The notes beneath the pieces are model-generated. The model ran no database searches and had not been told where the DNA came from. It worked only from the letters and a program-made list of their open reading frames with translations. Shown piece by piece: positions 36,250 through 45,491 of a stretch of DNA of 64,000 nt. The position numbers and the translations under genes are program-made. The DNA is from CAYQLY01 sp964418605 (lineage in GTDB: Bacteria; Bacteroidota; Bacteroidia; Cytophagales; Cyclobacteriaceae), in the NCBI GenBank assembly GCA_964418605.1, contig CAYQLY010000008.1, positions 54,784-118,783 of the forward strand, read 5' to 3'. How positions within the stretch are numbered: the stretch's first letter is position 1; each line of letters opens with the position of its first letter.

Positions 36250-37500
36250 ATGAAAAAATGGATGAGTTGTATTGGCTTGATGTTTGTTATGATGCATAGC
36301 AGAGCACAAATCATTGAAATGGATTTATTAAAAAAGCATATTCAGTTTTTAAGCCATGACAGACTTAAAGGAAGAGGTACTGGCACAAAAGGTGAAAGAA
36401 CAGCTGCAGCTTATATTGCAGATTACTTTAAAACATATCAATTGATACCTAAAGGTACGGATAGCTATTTTCAAATGTTTTATTTTTCTCAACCTTCATT
36501 GCATCATAATCCACATCAGGAATATGATTCTTCTCTTGTTTCTTCTAAAAAGAATTCATGTCAAGGAACGAATGTGATTGGATGGCTAGATAATAAATCC
36601 ATAACAACGATTGTTATTGGTGCCCATTATGATCATATTGGAGAGGGAGAACACGGTGGTGGGTATCCTAAAAATAAAGGTCAAATTCATAATGGAGCAG
36701 ATGATAATGCATCAGGTGTAGCTGGTTTGCTTGAGTTGGCTCGTTATTTTTCCCAAAATGGAATTCAGGAAAAAAATAATTTTCTCTTTATAGCTTTTTC
36801 AGGAGAAGAACTAGGTTTATTAGGATCTCATTTTTTTTGTAAAAATCCAACTATTGATTTATCAACTATTGACATTATGATTAATATGGATATGATTGGC
36901 CGTCTTGATTCTATAAACCAAAAATTGGTTATTTATGGAGTAGGTACATCACCATCATTAGTTGACTTGATAGCAAGCACATCAACTGTTTTCCAAATTA
37001 AAACTGATTCAGCAGGAATTGGTCCTTCTGATCATACTTCTTTCTATTTAAAAAAAATACCTGTTCTACATTTTTTTACTGGCCAACATTTAGACTATCA
37101 TCAGCCTACAGATGATGAAGAAAAAATTAACTACAAAGGAGAAAAGGATGTCTTACAGTACATTGTTAACTTGATTGAAAAAATAGATGAAAAACCGAAG
37201 CTTGTTTTTTCATCTACTGCGATGAAAGATACAGGCAGTAGAAAATTTAAAGTCACATTAGGTATTATGCCTGATTATACGTTTGATGGAACAGGTGTGC
37301 GTGTTGATGCCGTTACAGATGGCAAGCCTGCATCAAAAGCAGGTGTTAAGCGAGATGATGTTATTGTTAAAGTGGGGAATGTGCTTATTATTACTATTCA
37401 GGATTATATGAGAGCATTGGCTCTTTTTGAAAAAGGCGATCATTCTAAAATACGTGTTAACCGCAATAATCAAATAATCGAACTAGACGTTGTTTTTTGA
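36250..37500 (+). CDS. exported M28 zinc peptidase with PDZ domain
   Basis: This 416-residue metallopeptidase is of the aminopeptidase Y/S family. A signal peptide covers residues 1-20. A PA-like insertion may be absent, as the sequence runs quickly into the catalytic domain: GAHYDHIGEG (first zinc His-Asp), GADDNASGVAGLLELA, AFSGEELGLLGS (general base and zinc Glu-Glu), NMDMIGRL and GPSDHTSFY. A C-terminal PDZ domain (GTGVRVDAVTDGKPASKAGV) occupies about 325-416. In-frame upstream ATG 36244 and TTG 36220 exist; I prefer 36250 because the signal peptide begins MKKW. Confidence 0.92.
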   Translation: MKKWMSCIGLMFVMMHSRAQIIEMDLLKKHIQFLSHDRLKGRGTGTKGERTAAAYIADYFKTYQLIPKGTDSYFQMFYFSQPSLHHNPHQEYDSSLVSSKKNSCQGTNVIGWLDNKSITTIVIGAHYDHIGEGEHGGGYPKNKGQIHNGADDNASGVAGLLELARYFSQNGIQEKNNFLFIAFSGEELGLLGSHFFCKNPTIDLSTIDIMINMDMIGRLDSINQKLVIYGVGTSPSLVDLIASTSTVFQIKTDSAGIGPSDHTSFYLKKIPVLHFFTGQHLDYHQPTDDEEKINYKGEKDVLQYIVNLIEKIDEKPKLVFSSTAMKDTGSRKFKVTLGIMPDYTFDGTGVRVDAVTDGKPASKAGVKRDDVIVKVGNVLIITIQDYMRALALFEKGDHSKIRVNRNNQIIELDVVF

Positions 37501-37540
37501 TTTTATTTTTTGGTAGATTTACTCGTAGACTTTAAGTGAG

Positions 37541-38245
37541 ATGATGAAAAAAAATATAATAATAATTTCCATGTTGTGTATAGTTTGTAATTCTTTTGCA
37601 CAAGTTGGTTATACAGAGACAGGCAAAGCTTCTTATTATGGTGATGCGTTTCATGGTAAAAAAACAGCTAATGGGGAGAAGTATAACATGTATGAATTTA
37701 CAGCTGCGCATAAAACACTAGCCTTTGGAAGTGTTGTGAAAGTTATTAATCTAGATAATGGAAAAGAAGTGACTGTTCGTATTAATGATCGAGGGCCTTT
37801 CAAACCTGGTCGCATTATAGATCTCTCCAAAGCAGCAGGAGCTAAAGTTGGATTACTCAATCAAGGCGTAGCTAATGTATCTATCGAAGTGATTAGTGAA
37901 AATACGGAGTCTACAGTTGTTGCTTCAACAGATAAAAAAGAGGATGAGAAAAAAGGAAATGCAGTAGAAGATGGGCTCTATGCGTTAGATGGAGAGAAGA
38001 AAAAAATTCAAGGATATGGACTACAAGTAGGTTCTTTTACATCGTGGGAAAATGCTAAGAAGGTAGGAGAGAAGATGAAGTCACTTGATTTTAACGATAT
38101 ATTTATTCAACTTATTTCTTCTGCTCAGAAAAAAACATACCGTGTATTGGTAGGTATTTATAAATCATTAGACGAAACAAAAAAAGATATTCAGATTTTA
38201 AAAGAAAATGGAGTAAACTCATTTGGTAAAATATATGAGAAATGA
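37541..38245 (+). CDS. rlpA: RlpA-family septal-ring protein with SPOR domain
   Basis: This is a 234-residue exported protein. After a signal peptide (residues 1-20) comes the RlpA double-psi beta-barrel (GKASYYGDAFHGKKTANGE, then HKTLAFGSVVKV and RINDRGPF with the catalytic Asp region). A C-terminal SPOR domain (GLQVGSFTSWENAKKVGEKM) binds glycan strands stripped of peptides at the division site. RlpA is a lytic transglycosylase in Pseudomonas. The Cys of a lipobox is not evident. Its stop codon overlaps the start of the DUF58 gene. Confidence 0.92.
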   Translation: MMKKNIIIISMLCIVCNSFAQVGYTETGKASYYGDAFHGKKTANGEKYNMYEFTAAHKTLAFGSVVKVINLDNGKEVTVRINDRGPFKPGRIIDLSKAAGAKVGLLNQGVANVSIEVISENTESTVVASTDKKEDEKKGNAVEDGLYALDGEKKKIQGYGLQVGSFTSWENAKKVGEKMKSLDFNDIFIQLISSAQKKTYRVLVGIYKSLDETKKDIQILKENGVNSFGKIYEK

Positions 38246-39150
38246 GTTTCTATCTTGACGATATACAGTCTCTTTATCCTCTTGAGCTTATTACTAAGCA
38301 AATTGTGTCTGGCTTTATAACAGGTTTTCATAGATCACCATTTCATGGGTTTTCGGTAGAGTTTTCTGAGCACCGCGCGTACTATACCGGCGAAAGTACT
38401 CGGTATATGGACTGGAAAGTATTTGCAAAAACAGATAAGCTATTCACTAAACAGTTTGAAGAAGATACGAATCTTCGATGTTGGTTGCTTTTAGACACAT
38501 CTTCTTCAATGTACTACCCTATTGAACAATTGGGTAAAATCCGCTTTTCAAGTGTAGCTTCTGCCTGCTTAAGTTATTTAGCACATATACAAAAAGATGC
38601 TGTAGGATTAATTACTTTTTCTGATAAAATTCATTTGCAAACCGACTCGAGTTCTAAAAAAAGTCATCTTTATTATTTATATGATTTATTTGAGAAGTTA
38701 CTCATGCGACAACCTGTAAGTGAATCAACACAATTAGTATCTACACTTCATCAGGTAGCAGACCGTATACCGAAACGATCATTAATGATTATTTTTACAG
38801 ATCTGCTTGGAGATAGAATACCGTTAAATGAGCTTCTTACCGCATTTAAACATTTGGCCTACTACGGTCATGATGTGGTTTTGTTTCATGTATCTGATAC
38901 ATACTCAGAGATTGAATTAAAGTTTGATCGAAAAGAGTATGAATTTGTAGATCTAGAAAGTGGAGATAAAATAAAATTAAATCCTTTAGAATTTCAAAAG
39001 ATATATACAGCACAACTTAAATCTTATTTTCATGAATTAAAGTTAGGATTAGGCCATATTGGAGTAGATTGGGTAGATGTGGATATAAAAAGCAGTATAC
39101 ATGAAGTGTTGCGGTCATATCTCACTAAGCGTATGGGAGTTAAAAAATAG
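38242..39150 (+). CDS. DUF58 / VWA-like protein
   Basis: This 302-residue DUF58 protein has the characteristic block SEHRAYYTGESTRYMDWKVF. A von Willebrand A-like domain follows, with a MIDAS-type DTSSSM near residue 88 and IIFTDLLGDR later. DUF58 proteins usually pair with a MoxR AAA+ ATPase, but no MoxR gene is adjacent, so the partner would have to be elsewhere. It is cytoplasmic. It overlaps rlpA by 4 bp (ATGA), suggesting coupling, perhaps in an envelope-related unit. Confidence 0.9.
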   Translation: MSFYLDDIQSLYPLELITKQIVSGFITGFHRSPFHGFSVEFSEHRAYYTGESTRYMDWKVFAKTDKLFTKQFEEDTNLRCWLLLDTSSSMYYPIEQLGKIRFSSVASACLSYLAHIQKDAVGLITFSDKIHLQTDSSSKKSHLYYLYDLFEKLLMRQPVSESTQLVSTLHQVADRIPKRSLMIIFTDLLGDRIPLNELLTAFKHLAYYGHDVVLFHVSDTYSEIELKFDRKEYEFVDLESGDKIKLNPLEFQKIYTAQLKSYFHELKLGLGHIGVDWVDVDIKSSIHEVLRSYLTKRMGVKK

Positions 39151-39194
39151 ATTTCCTTTTTTTTATAATGTGTTTAAAATAATAACTAGTATAG

Positions 39195-40490
39195 ATGTAT
39201 AAAAAAATTAGCGTTCCAGTTATTTTATGTATGCTTTCAATTCAATTGAGAGCTACGGATAAACTTTTTATTCCAGAGGATTGTATCTATGAAAATAATA
39301 TAAAAACAGTTTTACTCTATCCTAAAATGGGATCTGCTAGAGATATTGCTCAATCACCTGTATTGCCAATTCAACAAAGCTATCCACTTATACTAGCTTT
39401 TGATGAGCTCTATGAAAACTATAAAAGCTATTATATTAAAATTATTCATTGTAATAAAGATTGGTCTGTTTCTTTTTTAATGTCTATGGAGTACATGAAT
39501 GAAATTAATGAGTCATTGATTACCACCTATTCTATATCAACATCAACGAAAGTGCCTTATGTTCATTATCAAGTGGAGATTCCTAAAGTTAAATTAACTG
39601 GGAATTACATTGTGAAGGTATATCGTAATAGAGATGAGGATGATATTATTATATCACGTCGATTTATGGTGTATGACAATAAAGTTCAAATTAATCCTCA
39701 AATTACATTTTCAAATGTAGCATCTGAAATGAAAAAAAATCAACAGATTAACTTTACAATTTCTTATTCTGGTGTAGATATTATCAATCCTCAGCAAAAT
39801 GTACAAGTGGTTATTCGTCAAAATCAAAGATGGGATAATGCAATTTATAATCTTCCGCCTCTTTTTGTAAAAGAGAATGATAAGCTTTTAGAATATACCT
39901 ATTTTAATCTGGAAAATAATTTCAAAGGAGGAAATGAGTTTAGATCATTTGATACACGTACAGCAACATTTGCAGGGATGAATGTAGAAAAAATAAATAT
40001 GAAGCCTAATGGGCCTGCAGAGGCCTATTTATTTGTAGATAAACCAAGAGATAAACAACCATATAGCTGGATGCCTGATATCAATGGCAAATATGTGGTT
40101 GAAAACTATGATCTAGATGGAAGTGCTACAACAGGTGCTGATTATATAAAAGTTTATTTTTCATTATTTATCCCTAAGCTGTCCAGAGGCAATGTATATG
40201 TAGCAGGTGGATTTTCAGATTGGAAAATAAATGAACTCTATCAGCTGGATTTTGATCCTATCAGAAATGTATATACTGGGGCTGTATTAGTGAAACAAGG
40301 GTGGTATAATTATACTTACCTCATTGAAGAGTCAACGCGCTCAGGAATAATGAGAAGTAGCTCAGCAATTGATGGAGACTATGTCGATACTGAAAATCAG
40401 TATGAGGTATTGGTCTATACGAGGCCTGTAGGATCACGCTCAGATGTCTTAATAGGTTATATCAGTATTCAATACAATATGAGGAATTAA
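39195..40490 (+). CDS. type IX secretion system plug protein (DUF5103)
   Basis: This is a 431-residue exported protein with a signal peptide (residues 1-20, SVPVILCMLSIQLRA). It matches the DUF5103 family, whose structurally studied member plugs the SprA (Sov) translocon of the type IX secretion system when no cargo is engaged. Landmarks are IPEDCIYENNIKTVLLYPK, CNKDWSVSFLMSMEYM, TGNYIVKVYR and the C-terminal VYVAGGFSDWKINELYQLDF. Together with GldH and the sorting-domain protein at 7395, it shows that this organism has T9SS/gliding machinery. Its last 4 bp overlap a convergent lipoprotein gene. Confidence 0.88.
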   Translation: MYKKISVPVILCMLSIQLRATDKLFIPEDCIYENNIKTVLLYPKMGSARDIAQSPVLPIQQSYPLILAFDELYENYKSYYIKIIHCNKDWSVSFLMSMEYMNEINESLITTYSISTSTKVPYVHYQVEIPKVKLTGNYIVKVYRNRDEDDIIISRRFMVYDNKVQINPQITFSNVASEMKKNQQINFTISYSGVDIINPQQNVQVVIRQNQRWDNAIYNLPPLFVKENDKLLEYTYFNLENNFKGGNEFRSFDTRTATFAGMNVEKINMKPNGPAEAYLFVDKPRDKQPYSWMPDINGKYVVENYDLDGSATTGADYIKVYFSLFIPKLSRGNVYVAGGFSDWKINELYQLDFDPIRNVYTGAVLVKQGWYNYTYLIEESTRSGIMRSSSAIDGDYVDTENQYEVLVYTRPVGSRSDVLIGYISIQYNMRN

Positions 40491-40732
40491 GGCTGTTTTT
40501 GATGAGTTGGATTATTGTCTGGCTCCGATTGATGTTTTTTAGTTCTAATAAGTGGATTATCACTTTCTCCTATTCCTGGGTTTTGTTTAAAGTACCATGG
40601 ATTTCCTCTAAAAGTCTTTCCACCGTGTGTATGTATTTTTCGTGTATGGCATGATTTAAGAGGGCACCGTGGGTAACAACTGCTTATAATTATCCCTATA
40701 GTTAATAGCAATAAAATTATTCCTTTTTTCAT
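40487..40732 (-). CDS. small Cys/His-containing lipoprotein
   Basis: This 81-residue protein has a lipoprotein signal (IILLLLTIGIIISSC, Cys19). The mature part carries CPLKSCHTRKIHTHGGKTFRG, a Cys/His-rich stretch that could bind a metal, and then a polar, Asn/Pro/Gln-rich tail. I do not recognise a named family. The signal peptide, start codon and good lipobox make it a likely gene. It overlaps the end of the T9SS plug gene by 4 bp on the opposite strand. Confidence 0.72.
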   Translation of the reverse strand: MKKGIILLLLTIGIIISSCYPRCPLKSCHTRKIHTHGGKTFRGNPWYFKQNPGIGESDNPLIRTKKHQSEPDNNPTHQKQP

Positions 40733-40779
40733 CCTCTTATAAAATAGATCTTAAAATACAAAAATGGTAAGATTTTAGG

Positions 40780-40787
40780 TAGCTTTG
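40780..40787 (+). promoter_or_regulatory. -7 promoter box for the 4-TM protein and parE
   Basis: TAGCTTTG is a perfect TAnnTTTG match, 36 nt before the ATG at 40823. Confidence 0.55.
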
Positions 40788-40822
40788 CAATTATATATAT
40801 AGTATTATTTAAAAAACAGAAA

Positions 40823-41314
40823 ATGAAAAAATACGTAGAGCGTTTATCTAAATTGGCATGGTTAATTTCACTTCCTCTTTTTTTAATCGGATTGCTTTAT
40901 GCTTATGTTACACTTCCTGAGCCTATACGTCTTTTTTGGAATAGAAAGAATGAGTTAGATTATTATATAGCTCGAAGTGTATTTTTTTATACATCCATAA
41001 GCGTGTTTATAGTCTTTAATATATTTTGGATAATTGTACGTTTTATTTTTACTAAACGACAATCTATGAATTTATTATTTGTTGAGCTTCATAAAAGACA
41101 TTTTATAGCTTGGACATATAGTTTTAATTTTTTAGTCAATATAAGTGGATTAATTTACCCGCTTTATGTGTCTTATCTTCACCGTCCAAATTTGTCATCA
41201 ACTAATTCATTCTTAGTTATATTTTATTTTTTTGTAACTTTAATTGTGATCTGGTTGATACGCCTCATTCAAATGAGTTTAAAATCATTTTTAGCATTAA
41301 AAAAACATGGCTAA
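40823..41314 (+). CDS. four-helix membrane protein, unknown function
   Basis: This 163-residue protein has four predicted membrane helices, at about 13-31 (LISLPLFLIGLLYAYV), 50-72, 96-116 and 128-147. No catalytic motif is visible and I do not recognise the family. The last 8 bp overlap the start of parE, and the pair share one promoter, so expression is coupled to a topoisomerase subunit. The overlap does not by itself indicate a shared function. Confidence 0.82.
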   Translation: MKKYVERLSKLAWLISLPLFLIGLLYAYVTLPEPIRLFWNRKNELDYYIARSVFFYTSISVFIVFNIFWIIVRFIFTKRQSMNLLFVELHKRHFIAWTYSFNFLVNISGLIYPLYVSYLHRPNLSSTNSFLVIFYFFVTLIVIWLIRLIQMSLKSFLALKKHG

Positions 41315-43220
41315 ATCAAAAACAAAACAAAAGCAGTCAACAAAAAAGACAGTTGTTGAAAATAATACACAACATCAGTATACCGAAGATAGTATCAAGT
41401 CATTAGATTGGCGTGAGCATATTCGACTACGGCCCGGGATGTATATTGGAAAGTTAGGAGATGGATCATCACCGGATGATGGAATTTATGTGCTTGTTAA
41501 AGAGGTTGTCGATAACTCTATTGATGAACATGTGATGGGGTTTGGTAAAACCATTGAAATAAAAGTAACTGATCGTAGGGTAGAGGTTCGTGATTATGGA
41601 AGAGGTATTCCACTTGGAAAAGTAATTGATTGTGTTTCAAAGATTAATACCGGAGGTAAGTACGATTCTCAAGCATTTCAAAAATCAGTAGGTCTGAATG
41701 GTGTAGGTACTAAAGCAGTCAATGCGTTATCTACCTATTTTAAAGTTCAGTCTATTCGGGAAGGAAAAACAAAAGTAGTTGAATTTGAACAAGGTGTACT
41801 CAAAAAAGACTATCCACTTACATCATCAAGCTCTAAAAATGGAACGTCTGTTGTTTTTGAACCCGATCATGTTATATTTAAAAACTATCGGTTCATTCCT
41901 GATTTTTTAGAAGAGCAATTATGGAATTATGCGTATTTAAATTCTGGATTAACAATTCAATTTAATGGTAAAAACTATCATTCCGAACATGGTCTTCTTG
42001 ATTTGCTCAAACGAAAAGTAGATGCTGACTCTGTGCGCTACCCAATTATTCATTCGAAAGGAAGTGATATTGAAATAGCATTGACACATGGCGAGCAGTA
42101 TGGAGAAGAGTACTATTCCTTTGTTAATGGGCAATACACAACTCAAGGTGGTACTCATTTGGCTGCTTTCCGTGAAGCAGTTGTAAAAACAATTCGTGAG
42201 TTTTATAAAAAAGAATTTGATGCCTCGGATGTAAGAGGATCGATTGTAGCAGCTATTAGTGTACGTATACAAGATCCTGTTTTTGAATCGCAAACAAAAA
42301 CAAAGCTAGGGTCTGTTAATATGGGTCCAGATGCTCCAACGATTCGATCATATGTTAATGATTTTGTAAAAAAAGAATTAGATAATTATCTTCATAAGAA
42401 TCCTAAAGTTGCAGATGCTTTATTAAAACGTATTTTACAATCCGAAAAAGAACGTAAAGATATTGCAGGAATTAAAAAACTTGCCAATGAGCGTGCAAAA
42501 AAAGCTAATTTGCATAATCGTAAACTCAGAGATTGTCGTGTGCATCTCGATGATTTAAAAGATGAAGATCGTTTAGAATCCACTTTGTTTATTACAGAGG
42601 GGGATTCAGCAAGTGGTTCTATTACTAAATCACGCAATGTTCAAACGCAGGCTGTATTTAGTTTAAGAGGTAAACCTCTAAATTGTTTTGGGCTAAGTAA
42701 AAAAATAGTCTATGAAAATGAAGAGTTTAATCTTTTACAGCATGCTTTAAATATTGAAGATGGATTAGAGACACTGCGGTACAATAACATTGTTATTGCA
42801 ACTGATGCCGATGTGGACGGTATGCATATTCGTTTATTGTTATTGACTTTCTTTCTACAGTTTTTCCCCGATTTGGTACGCAATGGACATGTTTATATTT
42901 TAGATACACCACTTTTTCGTGTGCGCAATAAAAAAGAAACGATTTATTGTTACAGTGAGGAAGAGAAAGTGAGCGCTGTTCAAAAGCTTGGAGGCAAACC
43001 AGAGATCACTCGATTCAAAGGATTAGGAGAAATATCTCCTGAGGAATTTGGAAATTTTATTGGAGCAGATATTCGATTGCAACCTATCTTGGTTAATCAA
43101 GATACTCAAATTGTTAAACTATTAAATTATTACATGGGGAAAAATACTCCTGAACGGCAACAATTTATTATCAAAAATTTGAAAATAGAAAAAGACGCAG
43201 TAGTAGGGGAGATAGTTTAA
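41307..43220 (+). CDS. parE: DNA topoisomerase IV subunit B
   Basis: This is the 637-residue ATPase subunit of a type IIA topoisomerase that unlinks daughter chromosomes. The GHKL ATP site is formed by VDNSIDEHVMGFG and GRGIPLG, and the ATP lid by GLNGVGTKAVNALS. The TOPRIM domain has TEGDSASGS and DADVDGMHIR. The start motif SLDWREHIRLRPGMYIG is typical of Bacteroidota ParE, while GyrB would be expected elsewhere. A Lys-rich N-terminal 25 residues precede it. parC does not follow; hutI does. Confidence 0.93.
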   Translation: MAKSKTKQKQSTKKTVVENNTQHQYTEDSIKSLDWREHIRLRPGMYIGKLGDGSSPDDGIYVLVKEVVDNSIDEHVMGFGKTIEIKVTDRRVEVRDYGRGIPLGKVIDCVSKINTGGKYDSQAFQKSVGLNGVGTKAVNALSTYFKVQSIREGKTKVVEFEQGVLKKDYPLTSSSSKNGTSVVFEPDHVIFKNYRFIPDFLEEQLWNYAYLNSGLTIQFNGKNYHSEHGLLDLLKRKVDADSVRYPIIHSKGSDIEIALTHGEQYGEEYYSFVNGQYTTQGGTHLAAFREAVVKTIREFYKKEFDASDVRGSIVAAISVRIQDPVFESQTKTKLGSVNMGPDAPTIRSYVNDFVKKELDNYLHKNPKVADALLKRILQSEKERKDIAGIKKLANERAKKANLHNRKLRDCRVHLDDLKDEDRLESTLFITEGDSASGSITKSRNVQTQAVFSLRGKPLNCFGLSKKIVYENEEFNLLQHALNIEDGLETLRYNNIVIATDADVDGMHIRLLLLTFFLQFFPDLVRNGHVYILDTPLFRVRNKKETIYCYSEEEKVSAVQKLGGKPEITRFKGLGEISPEEFGNFIGADIRLQPILVNQDTQIVKLLNYYMGKNTPERQQFIIKNLKIEKDAVVGEIV

Positions 43221-43316
43221 TTTTAAAAATTGATAATATATCAGTAAGTCTACTTTTTTGTATTGTATTAATAGTGCATTTACTAAAAAATAGATCAAAA
43301 ATAAAATTACATTGAC

Positions 43317-44549
43317 ATGAGTTTAAAATTAGTAGGCCCTTTTAAACAACTCCTTCCTTTCTCCAGATTATCTTTAAAAGGCTCGCTTCATGATGATCAG
43401 TTGCAAATTATAGACCATGCGGGCATACTTATTGAAAATGAATATATCAAACAAGTAGGATCATTTGAAACATTATATAAGACGTATAAATCACAATCGC
43501 TTACGATAGAAAAATTAGATAAAGATTATGTTACTCTGCCTGGACTCATTGATGCACATACACATATGTGTTTTGCAGGCTCTAGACATAATGATTATGC
43601 GATGAGGGTATCCGGCAAATCTTATTTGGAAATAGCAAAAAGTGGAGGAGGTATATGGGATTCTGTTATTAAAACACGTGCAGCTTCTGATCAAGAATTA
43701 AAGAAAAATTTACTTGATCGTTGTGATAGACATATTCGAGAAGGTGTGACTACCGCTGAGGTCAAAAGCGGATACGGATTAACTATAAAAGATGAATTAC
43801 GTATGCTTGAGGTTATTCGTGATATAGATATCCAGCATCCGATCGATCTAGTGGCTACATGTTTAGCTGCCCATATATGTCCTAAGGAGTTTACTATTAA
43901 GAAAGACTATTTAGAACATATTGTTGTTGATTTATTTCCAGTCTTAAAGAAAGAAGGATTAACACAGCGAATAGATATTTTTGTTGAAGATTCTGCTTTT
44001 TCAATGGAAGATTCAATATGGTATATTGAGCAGGCTCAAAAAAATAATTTTTTCATTACCATACACGCCGATCAGTTTTCTACAGGAGGGAGTGAATTAG
44101 CTTGTACTTACCACGCTTTGAGTGCGGATCATTTAGAAGCCAGTACTGAAAATGAAATTAAGCGATTGGCTCATTCAGATGTTGTAGCAACTGTGTTGCC
44201 TGGGGCTTCACTTGGATTAGGTATGCCTTTTGCTCCGACTAGAAAATTATTAAATGCAGGTTGTTGTCTAGCTGTTGCTTCTGATTGGAATCCTGGTTCT
44301 GCCCCCATGGGTGATTTATTAATGGAAGCTGCAGTCATAGGTGCAGCAGAAAAAATGACTATAGCTGAAACATTGGCTGCGATAACTTATCGAGCAGCCT
44401 ATGCACTTCGTTTAACTGATCGAGGCATACTAGATTCAGGTAAACTTGCTGATTGGATTTGTTTTCCTTGTACTGATTACCGAGAAATCCTTTATCATCA
44501 AGGTAAAATGAAACCTGAACAAGTATATAAAAAAGGTATAAAATTTTAA
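43317..44549 (+). CDS. hutI: imidazolonepropionase
   Basis: HutI opens the imidazolone ring in histidine degradation, giving formiminoglutamate. The protein has 410 residues of the amidohydrolase superfamily. The metal motif is DAHTHMCFAGSRHNDYAMR. SGGGIWDSVIKTR and ITIHADQFSTGG follow, and the metal Asp lies in ASDWNPGSAPMG. It is complete and of normal length. The other hut genes (hutH, hutU, hutG) are not in the window, so it stands alone between parE and the DUF2807 gene. Confidence 0.95.
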   Translation: MSLKLVGPFKQLLPFSRLSLKGSLHDDQLQIIDHAGILIENEYIKQVGSFETLYKTYKSQSLTIEKLDKDYVTLPGLIDAHTHMCFAGSRHNDYAMRVSGKSYLEIAKSGGGIWDSVIKTRAASDQELKKNLLDRCDRHIREGVTTAEVKSGYGLTIKDELRMLEVIRDIDIQHPIDLVATCLAAHICPKEFTIKKDYLEHIVVDLFPVLKKEGLTQRIDIFVEDSAFSMEDSIWYIEQAQKNNFFITIHADQFSTGGSELACTYHALSADHLEASTENEIKRLAHSDVVATVLPGASLGLGMPFAPTRKLLNAGCCLAVASDWNPGSAPMGDLLMEAAVIGAAEKMTIAETLAAITYRAAYALRLTDRGILDSGKLADWICFPCTDYREILYHQGKMKPEQVYKKGIKF

Positions 44550-44613
44550 TATAATAAAATAGATTGAATATACGTTCTTAACACAAATTAATTTAATTAA
44601 AATATAATTAACC

Positions 44614-45360
44614 ATGACAACGATAAATATGAAACTCAAAAAAATATTACCGATGCTAGTCATTATCGGTATGTTCTCAGGTTTAGAAGCTAAGCCAAAA
44701 GAAAAAGAAGTAACCATTGAAAATAGAGTCATAACTGGTTTTCATTCTATTGAAGCAAGCTCTGCTCTTAAAATCTTTTTAGTTCCAGGAGACAAAGAAT
44801 CACTTCGTGTTGAGGCTGATGCAAGCATTCAAAAACAGATTATTACAGAAGTAAAAAATAATGTACTGCATTTATATACAAAGGGAGATATTAACAATCC
44901 TGTAAAAATGAATATTTATGTTTCCTTCAAAGAGCTGGAAGGCATAGAAGCTAGTGGTGCAGTAACTGTACGTTGTGACTCTGTAATTCAATCGAAAGAC
45001 TTTAAAATAAACCTTTCAGGTGCATCCAGAGTTCACCTAAAATTAAAGATACAAAACCTTGTTGCTGCTCTTTCTGGAGCAAGCAAGTTGCATATTTCAG
45101 GTACAAGTGAAAAAGTAGAGTTAGAAATGAGCGGTGCAAGTAAATGTAATGCATTCCATATAGAGAGCAAAGATATTTTATGTGAGGTAAGTGGTGCAGC
45201 AAAGCTTTTCATTTTAGCTCAACATAAAATACGAGGAGAGGCAAGTGGCGCATCTGCTATTGTATATAAAGGAACACCTTCAGAAAATAAAATTGAAGTA
45301 AGTGGCGTAGCTAAGTTGAAGCAGAGTAAAGGTAAAGAAGATGAGGATGATAAAGATTAA
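44614..45360 (+). CDS. secreted DUF2807 (GIN-domain) beta-helix protein
   Basis: This 248-residue exported protein has a signal peptide ending near residue 27 (IGMFSGLEA). The rest is a right-handed beta-helix of the DUF2807/GIN type. The turn motif is repeated about every 20 residues: EASGAVTVRC, NLSGASRVHL, ALSGASKLHI, EMSGASKCNA, EVSGAAKLFI, EASGASAIVY and EVSGVAKLKQ. An acidic, Lys-rich tail closes it. Such proteins are abundant in Bacteroidota and of unknown role, possibly auto-transporter-like adhesins. A second in-frame ATG lies 15 bp downstream. Confidence 0.88.
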   Translation: MTTINMKLKKILPMLVIIGMFSGLEAKPKEKEVTIENRVITGFHSIEASSALKIFLVPGDKESLRVEADASIQKQIITEVKNNVLHLYTKGDINNPVKMNIYVSFKELEGIEASGAVTVRCDSVIQSKDFKINLSGASRVHLKLKIQNLVAALSGASKLHISGTSEKVELEMSGASKCNAFHIESKDILCEVSGAAKLFILAQHKIRGEASGASAIVYKGTPSENKIEVSGVAKLKQSKGKEDEDDKD

Positions 45361-45392
45361 ATAGTAGTAGAATTATATAGGTCTATTCAGTA

Positions 45393-45420
45393 TAAAAGAG
45401 TGATTTTGATCACTCTTTTA
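45393..45420. terminator. terminator after the DUF2807 gene
   Basis: TAAAAGAGTGAT / ATCACTCTTTTA is a perfect 12-bp stem with a TTTG loop, 32 bp past the stop codon. The T-tract is short and mostly inside the stem. Confidence 0.75.
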
Positions 45421-45445
45421 TAGTTTAAAGAGAGGATTAAAATGC

Positions 45446-45453
45446 TAAATTTG
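45446..45453 (+). promoter_or_regulatory. -7 promoter box for ndh
   Basis: TAAATTTG is a perfect TAnnTTTG match, 38 nt before the ATG at 45492. Confidence 0.6.
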
Positions 45454-45491
45454 CACTCCATTAATAGGTATAAAAAACTACTATTTATAAT

